Positions 12,701-22,727 of a DNA stretch of 64,000 nucleotides are shown piece by piece. Within the stretch, counting starts at the first letter, position 1, and every line of letters starts with the position of its first letter. The stretch spans positions 62,001 through 126,000 of the forward strand of contig WTXD01000025.1 of NCBI GenBank assembly GCA_022496205.1. Direction: 5' to 3'. Both the position numbers and the translations under genes were made by a program. The DNA is from Gloeopeniophorella convolvens. Taxonomy: Eukaryota > Basidiomycota > Agaricomycetes > Russulales. The notes beneath the pieces were generated by a model. The model did not search any database. It was given only the letters and a program-made list of their open reading frames with translations, and was not told where the DNA came from.

Positions 12701-13680
12701 GGACTGCGGATAGGAAAGTGCGGAATTCGAGCCATGAATCGCCAGTAGGGGAGGTAGGGATGTCCTTCTTGGCTTCGGGCTGCTTCACCACTGCGGGTTC
12801 GGAAGGCTCAAGCTGCTTGATGGCCTCAGTCGTCCACTGCAGCATCGACACGCGTTGGTTTTGCCTATTATAAGAAGTTTTGGTGTGCAAATCGACGGGT
12901 GCTCCAAGCGCGGCAAGAAGCGTCACAACTTGATCACGGTTGGCGAGGGCAGTTTCAATGGGCTGGTGAGCCCGCGCGTTATGGTCTGGAATCTGAGGGA
13001 GGTAGGAATTCTTGGGCCTATTTGGCAAACGATCAATGTGATGCGTTACGTTGACCAAGGAGGTTTTTTTTACGTACCGCTTCTCTTCTGCTCTGGAGAT
13101 GTCCTGCGCAGAATACGCAAGTTTCGCGCCGTGTGCGAGTAGCACAGATAGCGTTGCGTAATCACCAGCGTTGATGGCTGTCACCACGGGGTACACCAGG
13201 TCTGCATAGACCAGGCAGGGATGTCAAGAACCTTCTTCGCATTGAGATCACGCTTGAGTAGCGTCGCCAAGATTTTGGTCTTCCCGGATGCTACGATGCG
13301 GTGGAAGATAGTGAACATCCTCTCGTCGGCAGCCGAAGAAAGTGCTTGAGCAGCGACAAGACGCTCTGCGATCGCCACTGCGCGGTCTTCGTCTTGAGTG
13401 TAGATTGTCAGCGTCAGGGGGTGGAGGGGTTCGTGTCCTTCGTGCGCGTTGGAGCGTTCGGATCAGCACCAGCAGAGAGAAGCGTGTCAACAACGTCGAT
13501 AGAGCCGGAAAGGATGGCATAACCGAGAGCCGTGAAACCGAAATCCCAATCTTTGATCGCGATGTCGATAACGTCGGGCTCTTCTTTGTTGTCCTCCAAG
13601 AGTTCGGCGTCCTTCTTGGCATCGTCGGTTGCTGTACCAGCAGTAGCCTTGCGTGCGGGTTTCTTGTCCTCATCGTCGTC

Positions 13681-13732
<52 letters not shown>

Positions 13733-15986
13733 GTCTTCCTCTTCGGAGGACCAGTCGTCCTCGCTGCTCATGCGCACGCGCTCGGTATCCTCGCCTGGCT
13801 TTGCGGCTTCTTCTGCCTTGCGTTTATCCTCCTTAGCCTTCTCGTCATTGTACGCGCTGCGCTCCAGCATCTTCTTGATCAGGCTGGATTGCCCCATCTG
13901 GGCCGCAAGATGGAATGAGGTGCGTCCACCAACTAGTCGGGCACTCATGCGAGCGCCGGCATCGATGAGAATGTTGGCAGATTCAATGCTGTCGGACAAG
14001 ATGGCAGCGTGAAGAGGGGTGCGACCAACGTGATCTCGACGATCCACGTCTTCACCATCTTCGATCATCTGCTTGAGCACAAGAGTATCGTTCATGCCGA
14101 TGGCATTGAAGAACTTGGCTGCCGCTCGGATGTAAGCCTCATCAGCCCATTCGCCTTCATCGATGGGGTTGAAGCTGCCAGAGATGCTCTGCCGGCCGGG
14201 ATCTTCTTCTATGAAGCTGTAGAGAGCTCGTTAGAAATCTCACTTGACAGAGAGAACACTGCAACGCACGCGATCCGACCCCGCACGTAAGACTTGTCCT
14301 CTTCATCCTGCAGGTTGTGCTCCTCCTCGTTCTTCGGGTCTGGGCAACCCTATGAAAGACGGATCAGCCTGGACATCGGGAGAACTATCAGTCTTTTTTG
14401 CGCACCTCACAGCAGTCTTCGATACATTCTTCCATAGTACCGAAAAACGCGGAGTGGCGGTGCAGGCGACGCTTCTTGTTTTTGGGGTTGTACGGAGCTA
14501 CCATGTGTTCAAGCAAAGTATACAGCACAAGCTATCGGACTCACAGTTGGCCCCGAAATCCTGAAATATGCACGTGAGCAAACGCCCCGTGAGAGAGGTT
14601 CGGTACTCACTGTCTTGTAGATGAGTTTCTCTATCCTCCTGGCGTCCCATCCTGGGCCGTATGGGATGTGTAAATTGACGATGTCGTAGTCGCTTGTTTC
14701 CAGTCCACTGAAAGCAGCGTTTGCTTTGAGGTCGCCTCTGTACACGCGACCGTGTCGCGCATATGCGCGACCATATGGCTGCGTTGGTCGACCGCGCAGC
14801 AGACTGCGTCGCTGTTGATATCGCTCCCGAGCTTCAGGGGTGGCAAGTTTCTCAATAGCCAGAAGACGCGCGAGACCCTGGACGCGACTGATGGAGCGTT
14901 CGTAGATCTGAGACTATACGTCAGTACAAGAAGGTCCCCAAGAAGTGTGAGACGGACTGTAGGGTCGACATCGGCGCGCTTGAGACCGGGGATGTAGACT
15001 TCGAAACCTCGAGCGGAGTACTTGGCCAGACGAACCTCATACGAGGGCGAGCGCCTAGTCACATCTACGGTGTTGGACTGGCGCATCATGGCAACGATGG
15101 CGCGTGGATTAGCCCAGACGTGATCACCATCGAAAGCACAGCAAGGTGCGTCAACGTCGAAGCCAGCAAGGATTTCGGCGGGGGAGCTGTACAGGCGAAG
15201 GACAATCTGGACGCAGCGGTATGGATATTGAGCTGGTCCGATTGTAAGCAAGCACTCCAACCCCTATGGTCATGCAGAGCTCACAATGGATGGATACAGT
15301 GTGCTTTGTTCGGACACAAGTGACATCCCACGGAACGGAGTCGCGCACTGCCTCGTAGATCGATATGATCTTGCGTTCCGCCTATCGGGCACAGCGATAG
15401 GTTAGTTATTGAAGTACGGCAATGCCATCTCATATCCACATACCTCCGCGGGAGTCATTCCATAAAGGAACAGGTCGATGTCAGACGATGGAAAAGTAGT
15501 GTCGTGGTAGAACTTTCTCATGGCCCTCTTGCTCATTGTGGCGCTCTTGGGCAGAGGCATGAGGCACGCTTGAACGGAGCCTCCAGCGACGACGACATTG
15601 TTCCAATCGGTCAGCATAGAGAGAGAGTTCTCCGTGAAAACGCCCCAATTCTTCTTGAAGGCCTCCAAGTCTTCAACGATGGCTGGGGAGCCCTCTCGGC
15701 GTCTCATGGAGTCGGGCAATACCATGACATGCTGGGCGTCGCGTTCGGCTTCATCTTTGAAGATGCGCTCTCTGGTGATCCTGATATCGTCCGGAGCGGC
15801 GAGTACATCGACGAGGCCGACGTGAATGTCCTTGAGGCGGGCGTTGCCCTTATCTGTTGCAAACAGTTTGCGCAACTCTGCTTCGTCGTCGAGAGATGGC
15901 TGGAGGGCCGCGTCGAGGGAGACAGGGCCCCTGGGCAGGTTGGCAATCCGGGAGATGAAAGCGGTGGCTTCTTTGTTCTGAGACAT
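9788..15986 (-). CDS. giant ankyrin-repeat protein with N-terminal nucleotidyltransferase-like domain
   Basis: Starts at 15986 (MSQNKEATAF) and ends at 9788 (VDLFGEDKF). It covers about 6.2 kb with many short introns and encodes roughly 1,700 residues. The N-terminal domain contains NVVVAGGSVQACL, about 30 residues later SSDIDLFLYG, then PWDVTCVRTKHTVSI and YPYRCVQIVLRLY. This GGS...DxD order resembles Pol-beta-type nucleotidyltransferases. Ankyrin repeats follow (for example GRTPLHAAILSDSIESANIL, FTALGYAILSGSIDVVDTLL), then an acidic Asp-rich linker coded by a hexanucleotide repeat, further ankyrin-like units (GSTPLHTAVQHANTVLAETL), and a C-terminal module with CNNCQTYHRGA. The last three exon junctions splice cleanly (exons ending near 11048, 10860 and 10693). 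Between 11.4 and 13.7 kb the frame must be changed about seven times, near 13680, 13430, 13205, 12150, 11560 and 11465 among others, most of them apparent one-base deletions in homopolymers. The protein's biochemical role is unknown; the scaffold-plus-catalytic-fold reading is inference. Confidence 0.82.
13681..13730. repeat. hexanucleotide microsatellite (cgtcat)n coding poly-Asp
   Basis: About eight perfect copies of cgtcat (GATGAC in the gene sense) lie inside the ankyrin gene and encode an uninterrupted Asp run. The base next to the array (near 13680) puts the downstream DDDEDKKPARK segment in another frame, so array length or an adjacent indel is questionable. Confidence 0.9.
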
Positions 15987-16417
15987 GGCTTGTGAGTAAC
16001 TGGCTGGCGTTTTGCAGCTGGTTGGCTTTTTTTTTCAGCTCTGAGCAGCCGTCTTTTGTACGAAATCAGAGTACGGTGTCGGTGACTGGCGCCCAGATAG
16101 AATGAGGTACAGCCGGAAAGAAGGTTGCGCCAGGCGATAACCGGCCAAGCTCGGTCAAGTAGAGTCAAGTGGGTGCACGGCAACAGCCTGCCGATCAGCG
16201 CGTGCCTTGGGGGCGCGACCCATCGCAGCCCCCGACGCATCGGGCGAACCAAAGGAGGTCATGAGCGGGATTACGTAGTCCCGCTCTCTCCTTTTCCGGC
16301 AATTCTCCATCACGTGAAGGACACGTTGGCGGCACGGACACGCCGTCGGCGCCCGCCTTTCTTCTCTTTCGAGTCACCAACGTTGATTTCTCCACCCACC
16401 CGAGTCACCCTGCACAC
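15987..16417. promoter_or_regulatory. divergent promoter, ankyrin protein / UFE1
   Basis: A 431-nt gap separates two start codons that point away from each other. No other gene fits. It must supply both promoters; no TATA box was identified. Confidence 0.6.
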
Positions 16418-17660
16418 ATGGCCCACGACATCACAGAAACGTTCCACGCCGTCGTTAATGAGAAGCGCAAGGAGATGACCGACACCCGACGAAGGAAGCC
16501 GGCCAGGGCACCCCACCGTGTGCCAGGAGACACGCAGGTGGACGGCGCAACCCCGTTCATGCAGGTATACATGAAGGAGGCCCACACGATAGTGAGTCAC
16601 TCCCTGGGTCTTGACCATGTCGGTTTCTTACGTTCAGGAAGCTGCAACACATCAGCACCTTGACTCGTATGCTTGCCGCTGTGCGGCGTGCATACCTCGA
16701 TGTCCACGCACGTCCACCGCCATTGACCCGCCAAACGCCTCGTACACTCGATACCACTGGCATAGATTCATGGACAGACATCAAATACCTCACAAATGGC
16801 GAGCGAGATCAGATTGACATGCAAGCGCGGACAATCCTTGCCCGCTGTGCGGATCGCGTGCGGGATATGGAACATTGGAGAAGCGTATGGGTGCCACCAT
16901 ATTCAGCGTCCTGCGAACTGAACTCTCATTCAGAGCGGGTAGAACGCGTGGCCCAAACGTCCAATCCTCTTTACCGAATTCTCCCCTCCCTCCTCATACC
17001 TGATAATGTCGCAGCTGCATCCGACTTCGTTTCGGCTCATTGCGCTGGAGTCACATGGTACCTTACAAGGCGCCTCACACAAGCAGGTCAGGTCCAGCGC
17101 GACATGCAGGAGGAACGTGTTCGCCGGGAGACAGAGCGCACCCGGACGCTCGGCTCCGGTGCGGCTCGTGAGATGGCTTACATGAATGCTGGCATTCCCG
17201 AGCCCGCGCAGCCCGAATCCAGCAGCTGGCTCGGAAGTGCATCGTCAGCGCTCGGAGCAAGTTGGGCCATACCTCAAGCACCTCCTCCAGAAGAGCTCGA
17301 CCCGCTCACATCGACGACGATGAAGATGATGTTGAACTAACAGCGTCACAGATCCAACAATTCGAGGCCGAAAACGCGCAAATACTCCGCGCTGCGGAAG
17401 ACTCGCTCGCTGCTGTACAGCAGGCCGAGGCTCGGTTACTCGAAATCAGCGCTCTGCAAGCAGAGCTAGTCGCTCAGCTTACGCGTCAGACGGAAATATC
17501 AGACCAACTGTACGATGACGCCATCGCAACGAGTGAGATGGTCGAAAAGGGGAATGTTCAGCTTCGTGAAGCACGTCGCCGTGCACGAGATAGTCGAAAG
17601 TGGTTGTTGCTCTTCTTCATTGGCGCTAGCTTGTCGCTGCTGTTCTTACACTACTACTAA
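16418..17660 (+). CDS. UFE1: syntaxin-18 / Ufe1-type ER t-SNARE
   Basis: ER SNARE for retrograde Golgi-to-ER fusion. The N-terminus MAHDITETFHAVVNEKRKEM and the KEAHTI...ISTLTRMLAAVRRAYLD segment fit the syntaxin-18 N-terminal domain. A central QRDMQEERVRRETERTRTLG stretch and the Qa-SNARE coiled coil from about 17350 (SQIQQFEAENAQIL...QQAEARLLEISALQAE) follow. The C-terminal anchor is WLLLFFIGASLSLLFLHYY. Introns are seen at about 16589-16637 and 16882-16931. Three joints need a one-base frame correction (near 16589/16638, a missing T at about 16874 giving MEHLEKQ, and near 17300). Because this SNARE is normally essential, base-level sequence error is likelier than a pseudogene. The identity rests on the combined N-domain, SNARE motif and tail anchor. 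Confidence 0.85.
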
Positions 17661-17908
17661 ACACGCTCACAGTTGTCACTCACATCCTCACATACTGTGT
17701 TCGCTCCCGTACTTATAGTATATCATTCATTGCCTTACCCCAACATCGCTGGATGCTACTTGCTCCAAGCCTACGCGCGTCTGCAAGTGCTCGATTTGAC
17801 CGCCCACCAATACATCAAATCAACAAGTAGCTCTGACAGAGGGACCATGACCCAATAACAATTGTCCAACATCGGCCTCTGCTATTCCTCGCTTTCACCC
17901 TCCCATAT

Positions 17909-18399
17909 TCAAAGATTGAGGTTGACAGGGACACAACCAAGGTTGATGAGGCCACCTGTGTACAGCACACTGGTTAGCGACTACTGCCCGTACCGCTCGC
18001 AAAATGGGAGACAAACTCTGGTTAATGTTGTTGCAGCAAACGGGGCTGGCAGAGCTACAATGCACATCAGCGTCCAGCGATGCAAGGGAGAACACATGAT
18101 TTTTACCATCCAGCGCCGCCGAGGATGGAAGAGCAGGTAAGTCCAACACCGAGGTTCGGATCCACGATGAGGTTGAGAAGATTAGCGAGAAGGCCCACGA
18201 CCGGGTTCTGGTTAGACGTGTAAGTGTTGTAGCACTGGACGGGCCTAGTGTTGCACTGGCTGGCGGGGATCGTCAGGTTGGACGGGGGCGGGTACCCGCC
18301 ATCTCCTCGGCGCACAGGGGATGGAGCAGCGGCGCCGGCGGCGCTACCAGCGACGGCGAGAACCGCGAGAACAGAGACGAGAGTCTTGGGGAACATCAT
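17909..18399 (-). CDS. class I hydrophobin A, lacking the third canonical cysteine
   Basis: Small secreted surface-active protein that self-assembles at air-water interfaces. Three exons (18399-18107, 18054-18017, 17955-17909) give 125 codons; a second ATG at 18396 would shorten it by one residue. The signal peptide is followed by a Pro/Ser linker, then the hydrophobin core. Cysteines in order: SQCNTRPVQC, GLTC, GAGCSASPVCC and NLGC. The second cysteine is followed by Tyr (QCYNTY) where all sister copies have the CC doublet (QCCD), so only seven of the eight canonical Cys are present. In hydrophobins Cys3 normally pairs with Cys4; Cys4 would be left free. Exon 2 (38 nt) and exon 3 (47 nt) have exactly the lengths found in copies B, C and D. 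This is the most diverged of the four. A TATA-like TTTAAA lies about 77 nt upstream of the start. Confidence 0.88.
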
Positions 18400-18411
18400 C
18401 GTAAAGAGTAG

Positions 18412-18450
18412 ATGGAAGCTGTGGTAATCCTGAAGCTGGGCTTTGGACTG
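18412..18450 (-). promoter_or_regulatory. hydrophobin leader element, copy A
   Basis: On the plus strand it reads tggaagctgtggtaatcc, then tgaagctgggctttggact. It starts 13 nt upstream of the hydrophobin A start codon and is shared, with changes, by copies B, C, D and the relic at 38811. Position suggests 5' UTR or transcription start region. Confidence 0.7.
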
Positions 18451-18475
18451 GAGAGCAATGGACGAGTTGTCTGCC

Positions 18476-18481
18476 TTTTTA
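18476..18481 (-). promoter_or_regulatory. TATA-like box of hydrophobin A
   Basis: TTTAAA about 77 nt before the start codon, the same spacing as the clear TATAAA boxes of hydrophobins B and C. Confidence 0.5.
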
Positions 18482-19726
18482 AAGCCATGGCTGGTACGAG
18501 GGCGCCCGACATAGCAGCAGCGGGCATCACAAGTCGCCAAGACGCATGCGTTCATGGAAACTGAGTAGGTCTCCCCTGACCTCCTGGCTCCAGTAGGATT
18601 GGTTCGTGAGAGAGGCCCCAGATTTGCTCCTGGCACTCCGGGTGCAGAGTAGACACCGACGATTCTGGCCGTTTGACATCGCAAAGAGTCTTTGGAGCGT
18701 ATAGCGTGCATGCAGCCAATCAGCCCCGTCGTCTCTTCTATAGGCGCTGCAAGGTGACGGAAACCCGATATCACCTGAGCGTCGGAGATGCGCCGATCTT
18801 CGAGACTGTACAGATGATGAGCGCAAGAAAACAGTTCAAACGCATTTTCTGGATTTACATTTGACATCCTCCATTCCTATCTTCCAAGACTTGGGAAGTT
18901 CAAGATTGACTGAGACATGGGGGAAGTCACGGGGCATACTTAAGTACCGATGGCTTATCGGCCCCACCGTGATGACTACTATCTACGTGCAATTTATTTC
19001 GGGTGTGTTGTGCTGGTGCGCAGCGCTTGCCACCTCTACAGGTCCGAGGGGTGTCTTTGAGGTCGCGGATATGAATAGGTACTGCGTAAGACTTCCAAGG
19101 CCGTCGATGCCGAATGGCAAGAAAATGTACTAGTGATTCGCCGCCATTGCTTGAGGCTGGAGCATCTGAGTGCCTGCAGACCAGGTTCAGGAAGTTCAGT
19201 CACATAGGTGAAGGGCAGGCTGTCATACTACGTACATCTAGTCTACATCAATAATGCGAAGCTACATGTTACAATGCTAGGTCTGTCACAACTCGTACAA
19301 CCGTGCGTCAGGATATCGTTTTAGATGAATGACCTGCGGAAAGTCGCTGTCAGTGGCATGCTCTGGGACGTTGAAGCAATAACAAAAGGTCAGCAAAATA
19401 AAGGCAATATCGGGTTGTCTTCACAGAAAGGTGCAGAACAGGTCTGATAGGTATTCATCATTAGAGCAAGAAGAACTATCACTCACTGCGAGAAATACAA
19501 CTCAGGGAAAAGGTCGGAAGATGATCTGGGAAGGGTGTTGGTAGTCAGCACTGATTATCTAAGATCGGGACATATAGTTCAAAAAGCCATGGACGTTATT
19601 GGTGATCCGCACGCCCATAAGGATAGAACAGGTCTCAGAATGTGACCATCCTACAGCGCGATGGCGCCAAAGCGAGCGATCCGGAGCGAACACGTACCAA
19701 GGAGATCGAACGTCCGGAGCGTCACA
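18482..19726. other. intergenic between hydrophobin A and calcipressin
   Basis: Contains the distal hydrophobin A promoter and the calcipressin 3' flank. Open frames are short and lack any recognisable domain. AT content is higher around 19,140-19,600. No gene supported. Confidence 0.5.
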
Positions 19727-20482
19727 TCATGGCGGCATTGGCGGAAGCGCAGTCGGTACGGGAGTGAGAATCATCCTTGATGGATTTCCCTCCCCGTATA
19801 TCCAGTCTTGTTCCATGTCGCCACCCTGCACGTCGACGTCGCAATCCTCTACGTACACACCGATGCCGACGCCATCCTCGGGGTCAAGCAACATCTCGCG
19901 TCCAGTGGGCAGGGGTGCCTGTGCGAGTTGTAGCTTGCGCAGTGCGGCAATGAGGTCCTCCGCGAGCGGTGTAGCATTCGGAGGCTCCTCGACGATAGGT
20001 TCCCAGCCGACGGGTGGAGAGCCGGGCGGAGAAATGAGGAAATTCTTCTCAATCGCCGGCGGGCGCAGGTGCGCGCCGCCAGGTGGTGTTGGAGGAGTCG
20101 GGTCTGCCCGGAAAACCCGGAGGACGAATGCAGAACTGCGCGCGCGGTAAGCTGATGGGACTCCTGTAGGCTGTGTAGGAAGGACGTACGTCTCGGGTGT
20201 GGCGTCAATCTCAAGCCCATCGCAGTGTAGCTTGGCGTCGTCTGCACTGTCCTCAGATTGGTAGACGAGGATAACACGTGCAAATGCCTTGAGCGGGGCC
20301 CATGCACGTATCTCGCCATAGCAAAGGAAGTGTTCACGCAAAGCGTCCATAACACGCGGGTGAAAAAAGGGTGCTGGCAACTGCGTCAGCACGAGCGTAT
20401 TAGTGCGCTTTGATGGTTCCTCTGTAGTTGGCGAGTCGACAAGTGTTGGCGATGAGAGCGCATCATGAGTTAATCCTGGCAT
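19727..20482 (-). CDS. RCN1: calcipressin (regulator of calcineurin)
   Basis: Modulator of the Ca2+/calmodulin-dependent phosphatase calcineurin. The proposed start MPGLTHDALSS at 20482 gives an uninterrupted frame of 251 codons. The N-terminal half is an RRM-like fold (NTLVLTQLPAPFFHPRV, then the FLCYGEIRAWAPLKAFARVI segment). The family hallmark FLISPPGSPPVGWEPI is intact, preceded by LRPPAIEKN as in fungal RCANs. The acidic C-terminal part includes YVEDCDVDVQGGDMEQDW. No intron is needed. Longer in-frame upstream sequence exists but is low-complexity and lacks family similarity, so the internal Met was chosen. By family knowledge such genes are often calcineurin/Crz1-regulated; no Crz1 site was specifically sought. 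Confidence 0.9.
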   Translation of the reverse strand: MPGLTHDALSSPTLVDSPTTEEPSKRTNTLVLTQLPAPFFHPRVMDALREHFLCYGEIRAWAPLKAFARVILVYQSEDSADDAKLHCDGLEIDATPETYVLPTQPTGVPSAYRARSSAFVLRVFRADPTPPTPPGGAHLRPPAIEKNFLISPPGSPPVGWEPIVEEPPNATPLAEDLIAALRKLQLAQAPLPTGREMLLDPEDGVGIGVYVEDCDVDVQGGDMEQDWIYGEGNPSRMILTPVPTALPPMPP

Positions 20483-21179
20483 TGAGGGGTGGTGGGCTAG
20501 GATACGTCGCTGCGATAGGGTGGGAAGAGTTCGAGTCGAAGGTTGATGTGGAAAACAACCGAGGTCGCTGCACCAATTTAAGTTTTTCGAGGCATTGATG
20601 ACATAATCATGTTTCCGACCCGGCACCTGAGCAATGGCGCACTGCCACCGCCAGCACTTGGCGGCTGGCCAACGGCGTGCTACTAAGGCTGCGGTGTGCA
20701 GCATACAAGTGGCATGTCTTTGGTACTCAAGAGGCACCGAATTGCCCTCAGCGGTTGGAAAAACTGCCTTGCCATGCCTTACGACGGTTGGTGTTTTAAC
20801 ATGGCCCGCCATCGTACATATGTGCTACATCGCACGACACAGGTGAGAGGGAACTTACTCATGCCGGCGTGCCTTGCCACTATTAGTTGGCAAACTTGGA
20901 CTGGCATGCGCCAGTACTGCCGCGCCACTGACCAACGGGCAAAGCATAAAACGTACGAATTTCTCCGTGGAGGAGGTCTCCCCTGGCGTGACACCGGCAC
21001 ATATAGAGATAAGTGAGCGATTATATCCTGAGAGTGTTGAATTGGGGAGGACAATGAGGAAGTCTCATCCCCTCGATTGTTGTCTGTGATCAACGCCAGC
21101 CCTAACAAGAACCTACAAAACTACTTCTGCCGCGACTAGTATCCATGATCGTTATATGTCATCTACAATCAGCTCAGTC
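20483..21179. other. intergenic, calcipressin promoter and LSO2 3' flank
   Basis: No coding frame with support. Contains the upstream region of the calcipressin gene and the downstream region of LSO2. Confidence 0.5.
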
Positions 21180-22274
21180 TCAAGACTTCTCACGCAAGCG
21201 GTCGCGGATCTCATCCTGCCGCTTCCGCAGAACTTCGACCTTCTCCTCGTTGCTGGCATTATATTCAACCAGCGTTTGATTGAACCTGCCACGGGTTAAC
21301 AGGTCAGTCTTTATTGGCAATCGAAAGACAGGGTCATACGGATTCTCAGGCGACTTCTGGAACTGTTTGTAGAGAAGATCCTTGGGAGATCGACGTTAGC
21401 ATGCAAGACTCGCGACAGCGGGTGTATGTCGCACCTTGTATTGTTGTAGGCGCAGCCCAGGTTGCTATATAGATGGTGAAAATAAGGAGATGCTCGAGTG
21501 ACCATGAATACGTGCTTCGCACCTCCTCTCGGATGTTCGGTAGCTCACGGTCGACGTAAGCATTGAATGCAGCCTTGTCGCAGGATCAGCCAAGTGCGAT
21601 GAGAATAAGTCCTATAATGCACTCACCTTGAATCGTCTCTGCAACACGCGAGCACCCCGCGTATGAGGCGCGCCGTGACGCCGAGTAGAAGCATGGGAGT
21701 GCGCACCTCTGGATGCTTCTCGATACTTGCCGCCTGGGTTCCGATACTGGCCTTGTCCACCTTGGCAGTGACCACCTCGAGCAGTTCAAGTGCATTGTCA
21801 ATGCCTGTGGCGGCATAGCTCTCGACCTCTCTAGGTCCTTCACTATCCTTGCTGTCCTCTGGCGTGGCTGGTGTCGGTGACGCAGCTTCCAGCTCGCCGC
21901 CCGCCGCAATGGCACCAGGACCCGCGGGCTTCGGTGCAGGTTTTGTAGCCTTCTTCGCGCCAGCCTTCGGCGCGGCCTTTTTGAGGGACGTAGATGCCTC
22001 CTCCTCAGCCAGCAGCCGCGCGTTCTCCGCCTTGCGTGCAAGTTCAGCACGACGCTTCTCCTCTTTGTCTTCCTTTGCGGACTTGCTCAGCTTGGAGCCG
22101 TCCGACCACTTGGAAGCTTCTGCGCGTTCCTATGCACCATTTGGTGCGAAGCAAGATCGTACAAGGCGCGCAACGCACCTTAGCCTCTTCGGCTGCCGCG
22201 CGCTTGCTCGCCTCGTTCTCAGCCTTCTTTGCGCGGCCGCTCTCCTTCTTCGCATTTCCTCCTTTCGGTGCCAT
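21180..22274 (-). CDS. LSO2: Lso2/CCDC124-family ribosome-associated factor
   Basis: Seven exons (22274-22179, 22129-21707, 21638-21627, 21573-21523, 21464-21435, 21380-21340, 21285-21180) join perfectly to 252 codons. The N-terminus MAPKGGNAKKESGRAKKAE is the basic coiled-coil helix typical of Lso2/CCDC124, which binds the 60S/80S ribosome near the GTPase centre and A site and helps recovery from stationary phase. An Ala/Pro/Lys linker follows. The conserved C-terminal block reads HPERRFKAAFNAYVDRELP, LRLQQYKDLLYKQFQKSPEN and PFNQTLVEYNAS, matching the CCDC124 domain. A 12-nt micro-exon encodes only Arg-Arg-Phe-Lys. Yeast Lso2 is about 90 residues and animal CCDC124 about 220, so this is the longer form. 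No frame problems here, unlike some neighbours. Confidence 0.92.
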
Positions 22275-22727
22275 GGGTTCAGGTGTAGCGCGAGTTTTGT
22301 CGGGTTGTCGTAAAGGAAAACGTTCCGCGTCAACGCGGGACGGATGGGCGGAGGGATGATGTAGAGATCTTATCTTATCAGGGAAATCCTTCCAATGCAT
22401 CGGCCCCGGCAACACCCGTGAAAGCACTGGGAAAGGCCTTACTTATCAGATCTCTTCCCATGTTCGGCCAGCTCAGAGCTGTGCCTCGAGGCAGGGCGGT
22501 CATGCCGCATGGACACATGCTCCGAACCCTCGCTCCTCCGCGTCTAATTTTTGTCCGACTTCTCCCAGCACTGTGTGTATAGCCCCGTGCACGCCGCGCT
22601 CTAATAACGTCGTTCGGACGGCTTCATACGATCTACGTTTCCACCAACAGATCCCAACTACGCTCGGCTTGACCTGATAGATTGGACATGATGGACAATG
22701 TTCGGGTAGATCGCTGGTCAAACGGAA
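22275..22727. promoter_or_regulatory. divergent promoter, LSO2 / DUF6699 gene
   Basis: About 450 nt lies between the LSO2 start and the first usable Met of the DUF6699 gene. A possible short first exon of the DUF6699 gene may sit within it (an acceptor-like tattgcag lies at 22774-22781). No other gene seen. Confidence 0.5.

Noticed and set aside
13414..13728. A (Met-Thr)n protein starting inside the microsatellite
   Set aside because: It is the alternate frame of the GATGAC array; the downstream part belongs to the ankyrin protein.
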